Of a DNA stretch of 52,931 nucleotides, positions 9,354 to 18,717 are shown piece by piece. Source of the DNA: CAYVBJ01 sp964415185 (GTDB taxonomy: Bacteria > Bacteroidota > Rhodothermia > Balneolales > Balneolaceae); the NCBI GenBank assembly GCA_964415185.1, contig CAYPZI010000009.1, positions 1 to 52,931 on the forward strand, written 5' to 3'. The position numbers and the translations under genes were made by a program. The stretch's first letter is position 1, and each line of letters begins with the position of its first letter. The notes under the pieces were generated by a model that made no database searches, was not told the DNA's origin, and was given only the letters and a program-made list of their open reading frames with translations.

Positions 9354-9402
9354 AGTGAAAACGCAAGAGTCAAAACGCAAAACTGAAAAGGCAAAAGTAA
9401 GT
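9354..9402. repeat. Degenerate heptamer array downstream of mscS
   Basis: Seven consecutive 7-base units can be read: AGTGAAA, ACGCAAG, AGTCAAA, ACGCAAA, ACTGAAA, AGGCAAA, AGTAAGT. The array starts 26 bases after the mscS stop. A 19-base stretch of it recurs inverted in the second array at 9486-9520. Confidence 0.7.
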
Positions 9403-9465
9403 AAAGGTTAATCCAAAGTTCCGTAAGGGGCAACCGGTTACCAGATAATTATCAAGCGATACTTG

Positions 9466-9490
9466 GACGGCTCCCCCGGAGCCGTCTTTT
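9466..9490 (+). terminator. Rho-independent terminator of mscS
   Basis: A perfect 9-bp stem GACGGCTCC / GGAGCCGTC closes on a CCC loop and is followed by TTTT. There is no A-run on the left side, so it acts on the plus strand only. Confidence 0.88.
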
Positions 9491-9520
9491 CACTTTTCAG
9501 TTTTGCGTTTTCACTTTATA
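9486..9520. repeat. Degenerate heptamer array, inverted relative to 9354-9402
   Basis: Units CTTTTCA, CTTTTCA, GTTTTGC, GTTTTCA and CTTTATA follow in register. They are the reverse complement of the units in the array at 9354. Together the arrays flank the terminator as an imperfect inverted repeat between the convergent mscS and thiolase genes; the first unit overlaps the terminator T-tract. Confidence 0.68.
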
Positions 9521-9559
9521 GTTGCCAGCCGGTACTTTGAAGAATGAGTCTGTTGCCAA

Positions 9560-10861
9560 CTAACGAAATCTCTCCAAAACCATCGCATGACCCTGGCCGC
9601 CGGCGGCACAGGCCGCAATGAGGGCAAATTTTCCGTCTTCTTTTACAAGCCTGTTGGCGGCTGTGGTAACGAGGCGTACACCTGTCGCCCCGAAGGGATG
9701 ACCCACCGAAAGCGATCCGCCCCATACGTTGAATTTGTCCATGGGTATTTCGCCCACTTTCTTGTCCCTGTTAAGACGTTCACGGGCAAAAGTATCACTT
9801 CCGAGGGCTTTTAAAACTGTCAGAATCTGCCCGGCAAAAGCTTCATGGAATTCAAAAACATCGATGTCGCCTATTTCAAGATTCATTTCATCCAATACCC
9901 TTGGAACCGCAAAAGCCGGCCCGATCAGCAGCTCGTCGCCCGGACGCTGGGCAACATAGCAGTAGGAGCGTAATATTGCTTTGGGTGTGTAACCCGCTTC
10001 AAGTGCCGTCTCTTTCTCCATTATCAGCGATGCCGAAGCACCATCGGTCAGAAATGACGAATTCCCTGCCGTATGGGTTCCGTGAGGTTTGATGAATGCA
10101 GGCTTAAGTGACGACAGTTTTTCAAGCGTGCTGTCACCGCGGATGCCGTTATCCGCGTCAATAATTTTGTAATCGGGCGGAACCGGAACAGGTGTAATCT
10201 CTTCATCGAAAAATCCTTTGTCCCGCGCTTCGGCAGCCAATTTGTGTGACCGGAGTGCATACTCGTCCTCCTCCTTCCGGCTGATGCCGAATTTGGCAGA
10301 CATCTTGTCACAGCTTTCCCCCATGGTTTCCCCGGTCGAATATTCCGAGATGGATGGGATTTCAGGCAGGAAATCGCTCAATCTCAATCCTTTAAAAAAT
10401 TTAAGATAGTCGAGAGGAGAACGGTATTTTTGAGTTTCCAGCAGTTTTTGTCTGAAGCGTTTTCTGAACCGGATCGGTATATCGCTCATAACTTCAGTGC
10501 CCCCGGCGATAACGGCATCTGAATGGCCAGTCATAATTGCATTGGCTGCATCCGTAACCGCCCTGTTGGATGAAATACAGGCAAGTGAAATTGTGTGTGC
10601 AGGAATGGAGTCCGGCAGTCCGGCACCCATCGTGCATTCCCTGGCAACATTACTGGTAAAAATATCCTGGATTACGTTACCCATAATCACATGGTCTATC
10701 AGCTCGCCATCCAGTTTGGTTTTGGTAATGAGACCTCCAATAGCCAGCCGTCCGAGATCATAAGCCGTCATTTTCTTGAAATCTGTTTGTGCTTTTAAAA
10801 AAGGTGTCCGGGTACCATCTACAAAAACCGCTTGTCTTGATCCGTTTTCTTTTTTCATCAT
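9560..10861 (-). CDS. Acetyl-CoA acyltransferase (thiolase), FadI/FadA type
   Basis: This enzyme would thiolytically cleave 3-ketoacyl-CoA in beta-oxidation, or run in the condensing direction. It has 433 residues. The nucleophilic Cys95 lies in ACISSNRAV, the conserved His in VGHPFGATGVRL and the second catalytic Cys in ACAAGGQGHA. The length and the FVDGTRTPFLKA opening resemble the trifunctional-type thiolase FadI more than the acetoacetyl-CoA thiolase AtoB. No FadB/FadJ partner is adjacent. Two adjacent in-frame ATGs (10861 and 10858) make the start uncertain by one residue. Confidence 0.92.
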   Translation of the reverse strand: MMKKENGSRQAVFVDGTRTPFLKAQTDFKKMTAYDLGRLAIGGLITKTKLDGELIDHVIMGNVIQDIFTSNVARECTMGAGLPDSIPAHTISLACISSNRAVTDAANAIMTGHSDAVIAGGTEVMSDIPIRFRKRFRQKLLETQKYRSPLDYLKFFKGLRLSDFLPEIPSISEYSTGETMGESCDKMSAKFGISRKEEDEYALRSHKLAAEARDKGFFDEEITPVPVPPDYKIIDADNGIRGDSTLEKLSSLKPAFIKPHGTHTAGNSSFLTDGASASLIMEKETALEAGYTPKAILRSYCYVAQRPGDELLIGPAFAVPRVLDEMNLEIGDIDVFEFHEAFAGQILTVLKALGSDTFARERLNRDKKVGEIPMDKFNVWGGSLSVGHPFGATGVRLVTTAANRLVKEDGKFALIAACAAGGQGHAMVLERFR

Positions 10862-11007
10862 AATTTTTTCTGATTATCGGGATGAGGCCGTCAAAAATAT
10901 ATTTACCTTTACGTCAAAATAACTCTTTTATGTAAAATTTAAATATACAAGAGATCTCAAAAGGTTTTTTTATTTCAAAGTATTATTTTCATAAAAAAAG
11001 TTCACCT

Positions 11008-12021
11008 ATGGATCCCCTTACACACGGTTTGGCCGGGGCTGCGGCATCAATCGTTATCAGCAAAAATAAAAATTACCGGCCTGCTGCCGCTGCAGGATTT
11101 ATCACTCCGTTACTTGCGGACCTGGATTTTTTCATCCATTCACCGGCAGACCCCTTGCTGAACCTGGAGATACACCGGCAGTTTTCACATTCTTTACTAT
11201 TTATTCCCGCAGGTGCTTTGATTGCCTTTGGTTTGCTCTGGTGGATTATGCGAAAAAAAGTAACAGCCACTGAACTTTTCTTATACTGTCTTGTATCGTA
11301 TGCAACGGCGGGAGTCCTGGATGCTTGCACCAGCTATGGAACCATGCTTCTTTGGCCATTCAGTGATGAAAGAATTGCCTGGAATATTATTTCGGTTATT
11401 GATCCTGTGTTTACCCTTTTCTTTGGAGGGCTGATAGTTTACTCTGTAATCAGTTACAAAAAAAAATTTACATACATCGCTCTGCTTTGGCTTACAGTTT
11501 ACTTTTCATTCGGATACTTTCAAAAAGAAAAGGCGACACTTCAGGCTGAAACGGTTGCCACTTCAAGAGGGCACATACCTGAACGAATGGTTGTAAAACC
11601 AACAATCGGCAACCTGGTTTTGTGGCGGTCGGTTTATGAATATGATAACAGGTTCTATGCGGACGCCATCAGGATTTTACCTTTTACCGGTTCGGCAGAT
11701 GTTTACAGAGGCCATTCACAGCCCCGGTTCTTCCCGGAAATGAGCGGAACTTATATCAGGGGGTCTGTTTTATACAACGATATGATACGATTCCGGAAAC
11801 TGTCCGATGGGTTTTTGGTTCGGCATCCCGATTACTCTAATATAATTGGCGATGCGAGATACTCCATGATTCCCTATTCTTTAAAGCCATTGTGGGGAAT
11901 CAGGGTTGAGCCGGAGAGAAAAGCAAAGCATGCCGATATTATTTACTTCAGAGATGCATCAACCCAGGTCAGAAATATATATTACAGGTTGTTGACAGGT
12001 ACTTTTGATGCAGATAGCTGA
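11008..12021 (+). CDS. YdjM/DUF457-type membrane-bound metal-dependent hydrolase homologue
   Basis: A 337-residue protein starting MDPLTHGLAGAAASI, the hallmark N-terminus of the YdjM family (LexA-binding, inner membrane, metal-dependent hydrolase). The conserved His6, the Asp-rich LLADLDFF motif and HRQFSHSLLF are probable metal ligands. Four to five transmembrane segments occupy the N-terminal half (to about residue 175); the C-terminal half is soluble and of unknown fold. No enzymatic substrate is established for the family. It is divergent from the thiolase gene and stands alone. Confidence 0.82.
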   Translation: MDPLTHGLAGAAASIVISKNKNYRPAAAAGFITPLLADLDFFIHSPADPLLNLEIHRQFSHSLLFIPAGALIAFGLLWWIMRKKVTATELFLYCLVSYATAGVLDACTSYGTMLLWPFSDERIAWNIISVIDPVFTLFFGGLIVYSVISYKKKFTYIALLWLTVYFSFGYFQKEKATLQAETVATSRGHIPERMVVKPTIGNLVLWRSVYEYDNRFYADAIRILPFTGSADVYRGHSQPRFFPEMSGTYIRGSVLYNDMIRFRKLSDGFLVRHPDYSNIIGDARYSMIPYSLKPLWGIRVEPERKAKHADIIYFRDASTQVRNIYYRLLTGTFDADS

Positions 12022-12143
12022 TCAGAGCCGATAGGTTATCCTGAAATATGGCACAACCTCGTTTGATTTTTGTACAACAATGACACCATCTTTAATGTTA
12101 TTAAACGGTAAAAATGCATTTACTAAAAAAAATTGATCCGGGT

Positions 12144-13700
12144 ATGAAAAAACTAAATCTTCTAACAATTGTCATTATCCTTTTATCAGGAATATTAAAT
12201 GAAATCGGTGCTCAGCAACGGCTGCTGGGCGAGGTTAATTTTCCAAATTCCGGATCTGAGGAAGCCCAAAGTGCATTTACAGAAGCCCTGCTTTTTCTTC
12301 ACAATTTTGAGTATCGCGATGCGGCAATTTCTTTTCGTCAAGCGCAGGAAATTGATCCGGATTTCGTCATGGCGTATTGGGGAGAGGCGATGACCAAAAA
12401 CCAGCCGATCTGGTTTCGACAGCAAAGGGATGAAGCAATAGAGGTATTAAATAAGCTTGCTTCCACTCCGGAGGACCGACAGAAAATACACTCAACCGGC
12501 CGCGAAAAAGATTATTTGTATGCCGTAGAAGTACTGTTTGGTACCGTGGAAGAAACAGCAGATCTATCAAAGGAAGAAAGGGATTTTGCCTACAGAGAGG
12601 AAATGGAAAAAATTTACGAAAAGTACCCGGACGATCATGAAGCCAGGAGTTTTTATGGGCTCTCAATGCTGGGCACTGCCCATGAGGGAAGGGATTTTAA
12701 ATTGTATATGCAAGCCGCTGCTGTTTTGATGCCGGTCTGGAATGCAAATCAAAAACATCCCGGAGCGGCGCATTACTTAATCCATTCTTTTGACGATCCG
12801 GTTCATGCCCCGCTCGGACTGCCAATGGCGGAAGCCTATTCTGAAATTGCGCCCGATGCCGCACATGCGCAGCACATGACATCCCATATCTTTACAGCCT
12901 TAGGGTTATGGAACCGAGTTGTACATGCAAATGAACGAGCCAGTGAAGTGGAGATCAGGCGGGAACTTGAATTGGGTGAGCCCACTACGGTGTGCGGACA
13001 CAACAGGTATTGGCTGGTGTACGGATACCTGCAGCAGGGAAGGGATCAGGAAGCAGCCAAGTTGATCGATACATGCCATGAGCGTGTATCCGATAGCCGT
13101 ACTAATTCGAATCTGTGGCATTTTGCAATGATGAAAGCGCGTTATATGGTAGATACTGAAATTTGGGATGCCAATGAGCAATGGGTTATCAGCTACACGG
13201 AAAACACCGCGGGTGCGGTTGGCTATTATTTTACAGAATCCTATACCGCGATTCAAAAAAACGATTACATGAGAGCAAAATCATTTCGAACCCGGTTGCA
13301 GGAAATTTACGACATGAATCCCTCAGGAGAGCTTGAGGTGATGCTAACAGAATTGTTTGGTTTGATCAGGCTTGATGAAGATGGAGTGGAGGCAGGTCTT
13401 AATGAATTGAAAAAAGCTGCCGAACTGGAATCTGAACTTCCCCTCGATTATGGCCCGCCTACTGTAATAAAGCCGGCGCATGAACTGCTTGGAGAAACGC
13501 TTCTTGTGCTTAACCGGTATGAAGAGGCGGCAGTAGCCTTTCGAGATCAGCTATACCTCACACCCCGGCGCACCAATACCATGGAAAATCTCGCAAATGT
13601 GCTTGAAAGGCTCGGAAAACATGAGGAAGTAGCTGAATTGAAAGATAAATTAAATGAAATTTACAAAAAGGGAAAGACAGGAAGTTCAGCCTCGAAATAG
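12144..13700 (+). CDS. Exported TPR-containing protein
   Basis: A 518-residue protein with a signal peptide (MKKLNLLTIVIILLSGI, cleavage near GAQQ) and several TPR-like helical pairs, for example at the N-terminus (FLHNFEYRDAAISFRQAQEI) and near the C-terminus (ETLLVLNRYEEAAVAFRDQL). The middle is unusually His-rich and well-motifed: HPGAAHYLIHSFDDPVHA followed by AAHAQHMTSHIF. This pattern looks like a distinct conserved family rather than generic TPR. The pattern could reflect metal binding, but I know of no assigned function. I chose ATG 12144 over the upstream in-frame ATG at 12114 because it places Lys-Lys directly before the hydrophobic core. Confidence 0.78.
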   Translation: MKKLNLLTIVIILLSGILNEIGAQQRLLGEVNFPNSGSEEAQSAFTEALLFLHNFEYRDAAISFRQAQEIDPDFVMAYWGEAMTKNQPIWFRQQRDEAIEVLNKLASTPEDRQKIHSTGREKDYLYAVEVLFGTVEETADLSKEERDFAYREEMEKIYEKYPDDHEARSFYGLSMLGTAHEGRDFKLYMQAAAVLMPVWNANQKHPGAAHYLIHSFDDPVHAPLGLPMAEAYSEIAPDAAHAQHMTSHIFTALGLWNRVVHANERASEVEIRRELELGEPTTVCGHNRYWLVYGYLQQGRDQEAAKLIDTCHERVSDSRTNSNLWHFAMMKARYMVDTEIWDANEQWVISYTENTAGAVGYYFTESYTAIQKNDYMRAKSFRTRLQEIYDMNPSGELEVMLTELFGLIRLDEDGVEAGLNELKKAAELESELPLDYGPPTVIKPAHELLGETLLVLNRYEEAAVAFRDQLYLTPRRTNTMENLANVLERLGKHEEVAELKDKLNEIYKKGKTGSSASK

Positions 13701-13707
13701 TTTGTAT

Positions 13708-14355
13708 ATGCAAAGTTTGGAAAATCCGGATCAGATATTTAGGATGTTTCTTATGGAGTGTTACACTGAAAACAGTGACCCGGCCCACGACCTCCAGCAT
13801 ACTAAAAGGGTTGTAAATAACGCAAAATTATTGACGGAGAATAGTAATGCTGACCTTACGATTGTCGTTCCGGCCGCCTGGCTTCATGATTGTGTTATTC
13901 TTCCAAAAAATCATCCGGACAGAAAAAAGGCTTCAACTTTAGCAGCGGAAAAAGCAAGGCCTTTTCTTAAGTCTGAAAATATTTCGCCGGAAAAAATTGA
14001 TTCGATCTGCCATGCGATAGAATCCCACAGTTTTTCAGCAGGGATCTCTCCGCAGACAACAGAGGCTAAAATCGTGTGTGATGCCGACCGGCTGGATGCC
14101 CTTGGCGCTATCGGCCTGGCGCGCTGCCTGATGACCGGCGGTAAGCTTGGCCGGCCTCTCTGTCATCCTGAAGATCCGTTCTGTGAAAACAGGCAGCCGG
14201 ACGACAGCAAATGGACGGTTGACCATTTCTATACCAAATTGTTAAAACTTCCGGAAACCATGCAGACGGTTTCCGGAAAGAATGAAGCATTAAAGCGTGT
14301 TTCAATACTGGAACAATATCTCGGGCAGCTATCAGCGGAGTTGCAGAATCAGTAA
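13708..14355 (+). CDS. HD-domain phosphohydrolase
   Basis: A predicted metal-dependent phosphohydrolase of about 215 residues. The HD signature is complete: HDLQHTKRVV (first His), WLHDCVI (His-Asp), and later ICHAIESHSF and DADRLDALGAIG (distal His and Asp). It resembles the YedJ-like uncharacterised HD group that acts on nucleotides or phosphate esters; the substrate is unknown. The start is set at ATG 13708, eight bases after the TPR gene; the frame is open upstream but overlaps that gene. Its end overlaps the convergent S10 carboxypeptidase gene by seven bases. Confidence 0.85.
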   Translation: MQSLENPDQIFRMFLMECYTENSDPAHDLQHTKRVVNNAKLLTENSNADLTIVVPAAWLHDCVILPKNHPDRKKASTLAAEKARPFLKSENISPEKIDSICHAIESHSFSAGISPQTTEAKIVCDADRLDALGAIGLARCLMTGGKLGRPLCHPEDPFCENRQPDDSKWTVDHFYTKLLKLPETMQTVSGKNEALKRVSILEQYLGQLSAELQNQ

Positions 14356-15845
14356 GCAGCCGGAGTTCCTGCTTCCGGTACTGTATTCAGGATGAATTCC
14401 CTAAGATCATCATTCGATTTTTGAAGGTCTTCGGCGCGAAGGTACATCATATGCCCGCTTCTGTATCCCCTGAAGCCGAGCCTTTCTTTCATTTTTCCGC
14501 TTGGATCAATATGCCACATAGTGTATTTGGCATCGAAATAGGATGTGGCACCATCGAAATATCCGCTTTGAATCAGTACATTCAGCCAGGGATTTTGTGC
14601 CATCGCCTGCCGCAGGTTTTCACCGGTATTGTCTCCGCTCCGGTCCCACGGCCTTACCGGCCCGAACATATTGTACTTAATGTCTGTTTCAAAATTGAGA
14701 ATATTTTTAAAGTAGTAATTGATAGCCGGAGTAAATGAATGCAGCCAGGAAGTGAGTTCGGAGTTGAAGTCGGGCCGCATGCCGGCATCCATCCGGTCAA
14801 TGCCCTTATATCGTGAATCCAGCCGGCCAATAGTAAATCCTTCGTCCCTGAGAAGTTCTTTCCAGAAGAAGGCGGTTGGTACATCCAGGTTATGTTGGCG
14901 GATAACTTCCGCATCAAGGCCGGAGTAACGGCTGAACTGCCGGATGGTCTCGTTTTTCCGGTTTTCATCGGCCCATGCGCCTTTACCCATCACGGGTAAA
15001 AGCTCATTAATTGTAAACTCTTCCGATTCTTCGAGTACTTCCAACAGGTCCTTGCCCTGCAGATCAGGGGGCAACTGCTCGTGATACCACGCCGCTGCAG
15101 TGTAATACGGTAAACGGTTTGCGGCTTTAACCGGACCGTCACGGTCGATCCCGATATCGGTAGGCGATACCAGCACAACACCATTCAAATACATCCAGTG
15201 TCTGTTTTGCAGCTCTGATGCAAGGCCGGATACACGGGTTGTTCCGTAACTTTCACCGATCAGGTATTTCGGGGAGGTCCACCGGTTAGTTCTCGACACA
15301 AATGTATTAATCCATTCGGCAAGGTATTGGATATCCTGGTTTACACCGAAAAACGTCTCTTTTTTAGCTTCCGGATCCACAATTCTTGAATAGCCGGTAT
15401 TGACGGGATTGACATAAACAATATCAGCAACATCCAGAATGGAATGCGGATTTTCTTTCACGCCGTAGGGTTGTACCGGGAATCCCTCATCGTCAATCCG
15501 AAGTATGTAGGGGCCGGTGTAGGCGAGGTGCATCCAAACTGATCCCGAGCCGGGCCCGCCGTTAAACGATATAAAAAGTGGCCTGCGACCTTTATCCTGA
15601 ACATCCGACCGCTCGTAATAGGTGTAATGAATTGCGGCAACCGGCTCACCCTCATCGTTCCAAACCGGCTGTGTGCCGGTTGTTGCGTTATAAGGAACCC
15701 GGTTCCCTTTAATGCGCACCTCATGCTGGGTGGTTACAGTCGTATCAGCCGGAATATTTCTGGCAGATTGTGAGTATGCCGGAATTTCCGGAAGGATAAA
15801 GAATAAGAGCGAAACTAAAGTGACGGATATGGAGACTTTCATCAT
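14349..15845 (-). CDS. Exported S10-family serine carboxypeptidase
   Basis: This peptidase would remove C-terminal residues from peptides outside the cytoplasm. It has 498 residues with a signal peptide (hydrophobic core VTLVSLLFFILP, cleavage near AYSQ). The oxyanion block FNGGPGSGSVW and the catalytic triad Ser199 (GESYGTTR), Asp431 (SGYFDGATS) and His465 (RSGHMMY) are all present, so it should be active. The length is normal for bacterial S10 members. It is monocistronic, convergent with the HD gene. Together with the partial S46-like gene at the window start it suggests peptide scavenging. Confidence 0.92.
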   Translation of the reverse strand: MMKVSISVTLVSLLFFILPEIPAYSQSARNIPADTTVTTQHEVRIKGNRVPYNATTGTQPVWNDEGEPVAAIHYTYYERSDVQDKGRRPLFISFNGGPGSGSVWMHLAYTGPYILRIDDEGFPVQPYGVKENPHSILDVADIVYVNPVNTGYSRIVDPEAKKETFFGVNQDIQYLAEWINTFVSRTNRWTSPKYLIGESYGTTRVSGLASELQNRHWMYLNGVVLVSPTDIGIDRDGPVKAANRLPYYTAAAWYHEQLPPDLQGKDLLEVLEESEEFTINELLPVMGKGAWADENRKNETIRQFSRYSGLDAEVIRQHNLDVPTAFFWKELLRDEGFTIGRLDSRYKGIDRMDAGMRPDFNSELTSWLHSFTPAINYYFKNILNFETDIKYNMFGPVRPWDRSGDNTGENLRQAMAQNPWLNVLIQSGYFDGATSYFDAKYTMWHIDPSGKMKERLGFRGYRSGHMMYLRAEDLQKSNDDLREFILNTVPEAGTPAAY

Positions 15846-15956
15846 ATTGAATTAATTGAATGCAAGTTGTTTATCCGTCAGGATAAGAGTAATTAAAGTT
15901 AAATGTTTTAAAAATTTTTCAAGGTTTGAAATCTACCGTCAGATGATTAGATAAAT

Positions 15957-16163
15957 TTATCTATTGAGATATTTGTAAACTGACCAGGCCGTCAAACCCA
16001 GAGCAAGTGATGTACCGGCGAGAACAAGAGCCAGGTTCAAATCCCTTTGAATACGCTCAGCTTTTGCCAGGTAATCTGATCCTATTCCCTTTTCAGAAAT
16101 AATATATTCAAGTTGTTCAATTCTCTCTTCAAGTTCTTGTCGTGATTTTTTCTTTAAATTCAT
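15957..16163 (-). CDS. Small tail-anchored membrane protein of unknown function
   Basis: A 68-residue protein. The N-terminal half is charged and predicted coiled coil (RQELEERIEQLEYIISEKG), and the C-terminus has one hydrophobic segment (about residues 44-64, LALVLAGTSLALGLTAW) ending in KYLNR. It has no recognisable family. The clean start, the membrane-helix pattern and its isolation between two larger genes support a real gene. The topology suggests a cytoplasmic coiled coil anchored by a C-terminal helix. Confidence 0.6.
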   Translation of the reverse strand: MNLKKKSRQELEERIEQLEYIISEKGIGSDYLAKAERIQRDLNLALVLAGTSLALGLTAWSVYKYLNR

Positions 16164-16270
16164 TTTTAATTTATTTGATTGATATTAGCACTTTGTGACT
16201 TAAACAAGTTGAGAATGTATTGAGTTTCAAAAAATATCGATATCCCAAGCTGAACCAATGCAGGTGATTA

Positions 16271-18643
16271 TTGATCAAAACCGGAGAAATCCTGCAAGCT
16301 GATCCAATTCTTTTGTACAACGGTATTGAACTCGTATATTTAGGCAAAATTAAATCTCAGATGTCCGGCAAGCCAAACCTCTCCGTACTTCTTACAACCC
16401 ATACAAAATTCGAGCATCTCGAATTTTTGTTACAATCGCTTTTGCGGTTTCAAAAGCCGGAGTATGAAATTATCCTGGTAAATGATGATGCGGATACCGA
16501 AGCAGCAGAGGCTCTTCGGACCATGATTCGTATATCTGATGATGAAAGAGTATATTTTTTTGAACATCAATCGAAATATGGTAGAGGCCAGTCACTAAAT
16601 GAGGCTTTACTTCAGGCCAGTGCCCCGCTGATCTGGGCACCACTTCGAGCCGATCGCCTGAATGAGTCATTGATGTCTGATACCATACGCAGGTTCAAAT
16701 CAGACCCGGCTGCATTCTGGATGCTGGATGCGTCTTTACCGGATTCGATTTCGGCCTGGATTGATGCTGCCGGTGAGGCGGAATTGCCCGATGACAGTTG
16801 CTTTATATGGAATCGTAATGTATTACCGGGCGGAGATTTTGTATTCAATCCTTTTTTGAATTCCCTTACATCTGCCGAACTGGCACTCAGGCTTTCATCT
16901 CAATATGCCTGGCAGCGAACAGATCCGTTTTTTGTTCTTTCGGAAGAACAGTTTATTACTGCATCCGGAAGTGATTTACTCGAATTATACCTTTCATTGC
17001 TCCGTGTGGCAAAATCGGATGAAGAACGGCTGATGGTGATCAACTCAATTGAGAGCCTGAAGCACAAGCCAACTCTTTCACAACTATCAGATGATTTGAT
17101 CCTGCAGGCAAGGCAGCTTCTTGCGAGGGGCGATGCCGTTAAAGCACTGGATGCCGTTAACAGGATTCTCAGGAAAACACCGGCACACAAAGAGGCCAAT
17201 CGCCTTAAAATTACACTTCTTGAAAAATTGAGAAGACATGTAGAAGCAGCCGAGCTGAAACATTCCATGCAGAGTGGCCGCCTTACGGTGAAGGAAGATG
17301 AACCGAAAACAGATAAACCGTCGCCTGAACCGGCTGAAGAGTTAGCGGAACCACCGGATGAATTTACAGATAGTGAGACAGAACTCAGTATTATTATTCC
17401 GACAACCGGAGACAGCCAGCCGCTTTTGGAGAAGTGTTTTGCCGCTCTTGAGAAAGCGGTCTATAATATTAAAGCCGAGCTCATCATTATTGACAATGCC
17501 AGTATTGACAATACCTTTGATTATTTGAATCAGCTTCAGGATCGAAATTTTCTGAACTGCAGGGTGATCACAAATCAATCAAATCGTGGTTTTGCCGCGT
17601 CTGTTAACCAGGGAATTGAGATTGCACAGGGTAATAATATACTTGTGATGCATAATGATGTTGTGGTTGAAGATGATACCATTGAGACATTAATGGATGC
17701 TGTGTTTACCGGTATTGCCGATATTGCCGGACCATACGTTTCCAAAAACCCGGATGATTACCCGGATGACCTGCGTAATTTGAATGAAGTTGATGAACTT
17801 GACAGTTGCTGTATTCTATTTGAAGCTGATAATAATCTGAGATTTGATCCAGCATTTGAACTGTGCTATTTTGAAACAGCGGATTTTTGCAGGCAGGCAG
17901 CAAGCAGGAATATGAAACTGGCCAGGATCAACAAAGCAAGGGTTTATCATTCAAAAGCAGAAACAGTTGTTGCAATGGGCCTCAAATCGGAACCGGATCT
18001 CAAGTGGAAAAATGCCCGCTATTTTTCTGAAAAATGGCAGGAGAAGCCTGATTATGAAATCCCGGAACAGTGTGACCCGCCTGCCTGTTTTGAGGCACTT
18101 GGCCTCCCGCCAGACCCATGGCACCCGGACGAACACTGGCTTAAAGCCGTAGACATGTACCTGACCAGTGAAGTACAGACTATTATCAAAAAAACAACCT
18201 GGAAAGCCCCGGAGCTTTACACCATTGTTACAACCCTTCTTTTTGCGGAGAAAAGAGAATTACTGCGTTACCTGGAAGATGAAATGAACGACAAAGAGGT
18301 CCCTGAGATCATTCTGATTCTTCTTATTAACTTTTATTTCAAAAAAAATATATTCTCGCGTTGCAAACATTACCTCGCAAAATCCGGCAGGTACAGAAAC
18401 CCGGTTTTCGATCTTTACAGGCTGAGAATGGCTGTGGCTAATAAAGAGCTTGACAAAGCTGCACAATTGCTTGAAAGGCTGATGAATATATATTCATGTA
18501 ATCCTGAACTTTACAAACTTGCCGGTGATATCCACAGGGCTGATGGCAATGAAGGGGAAGCAAAATCATTCTATGCTTTAGCCAATCAGCTCGATCCCTT
18601 CCGGTTTCCGGCCGAAGAAGAGGCTTTTGAACTTCATCGTTAA
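16271..18643 (+). CDS. Large protein with two GT2 glycosyltransferase domains and TPR segments
   Basis: Up to 790 residues. The first GT2-like domain (about 37-230) opens LSVLLTTHTKFEHLEFLL and has VNDDADTE, but where an acceptor DXD is expected it reads APLRADRLNES, so it may be degenerate. A TPR-like segment follows (about 280-345), then an acidic Pro/Glu linker and a second GT2 domain (from about 371: LSIIIPTTGDSQPL, IDNASIDNT, and HND at 461-463 as a DXD-like metal site). The C-terminus (about 690-785) is again TPR-like. It probably builds a surface glycan or glycosylates proteins; acceptor and sugar are unknown. The annotated start is TTG at 16271; ATG 16361, just before the first GT2 strand, is an equally plausible start. 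Confidence 0.75.
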   Translation: MIKTGEILQADPILLYNGIELVYLGKIKSQMSGKPNLSVLLTTHTKFEHLEFLLQSLLRFQKPEYEIILVNDDADTEAAEALRTMIRISDDERVYFFEHQSKYGRGQSLNEALLQASAPLIWAPLRADRLNESLMSDTIRRFKSDPAAFWMLDASLPDSISAWIDAAGEAELPDDSCFIWNRNVLPGGDFVFNPFLNSLTSAELALRLSSQYAWQRTDPFFVLSEEQFITASGSDLLELYLSLLRVAKSDEERLMVINSIESLKHKPTLSQLSDDLILQARQLLARGDAVKALDAVNRILRKTPAHKEANRLKITLLEKLRRHVEAAELKHSMQSGRLTVKEDEPKTDKPSPEPAEELAEPPDEFTDSETELSIIIPTTGDSQPLLEKCFAALEKAVYNIKAELIIIDNASIDNTFDYLNQLQDRNFLNCRVITNQSNRGFAASVNQGIEIAQGNNILVMHNDVVVEDDTIETLMDAVFTGIADIAGPYVSKNPDDYPDDLRNLNEVDELDSCCILFEADNNLRFDPAFELCYFETADFCRQAASRNMKLARINKARVYHSKAETVVAMGLKSEPDLKWKNARYFSEKWQEKPDYEIPEQCDPPACFEALGLPPDPWHPDEHWLKAVDMYLTSEVQTIIKKTTWKAPELYTIVTTLLFAEKRELLRYLEDEMNDKEVPEIILILLINFYFKKNIFSRCKHYLAKSGRYRNPVFDLYRLRMAVANKELDKAAQLLERLMNIYSCNPELYKLAGDIHRADGNEGEAKSFYALANQLDPFRFPAEEEAFELHR

Positions 18644-18717
18644 AAGTAAATAACCCTCTCTTTTTTTGTTAATATTACTCAACTATTTTACCAGCCCTGT
18701 TAATGTAAACTGGATCC

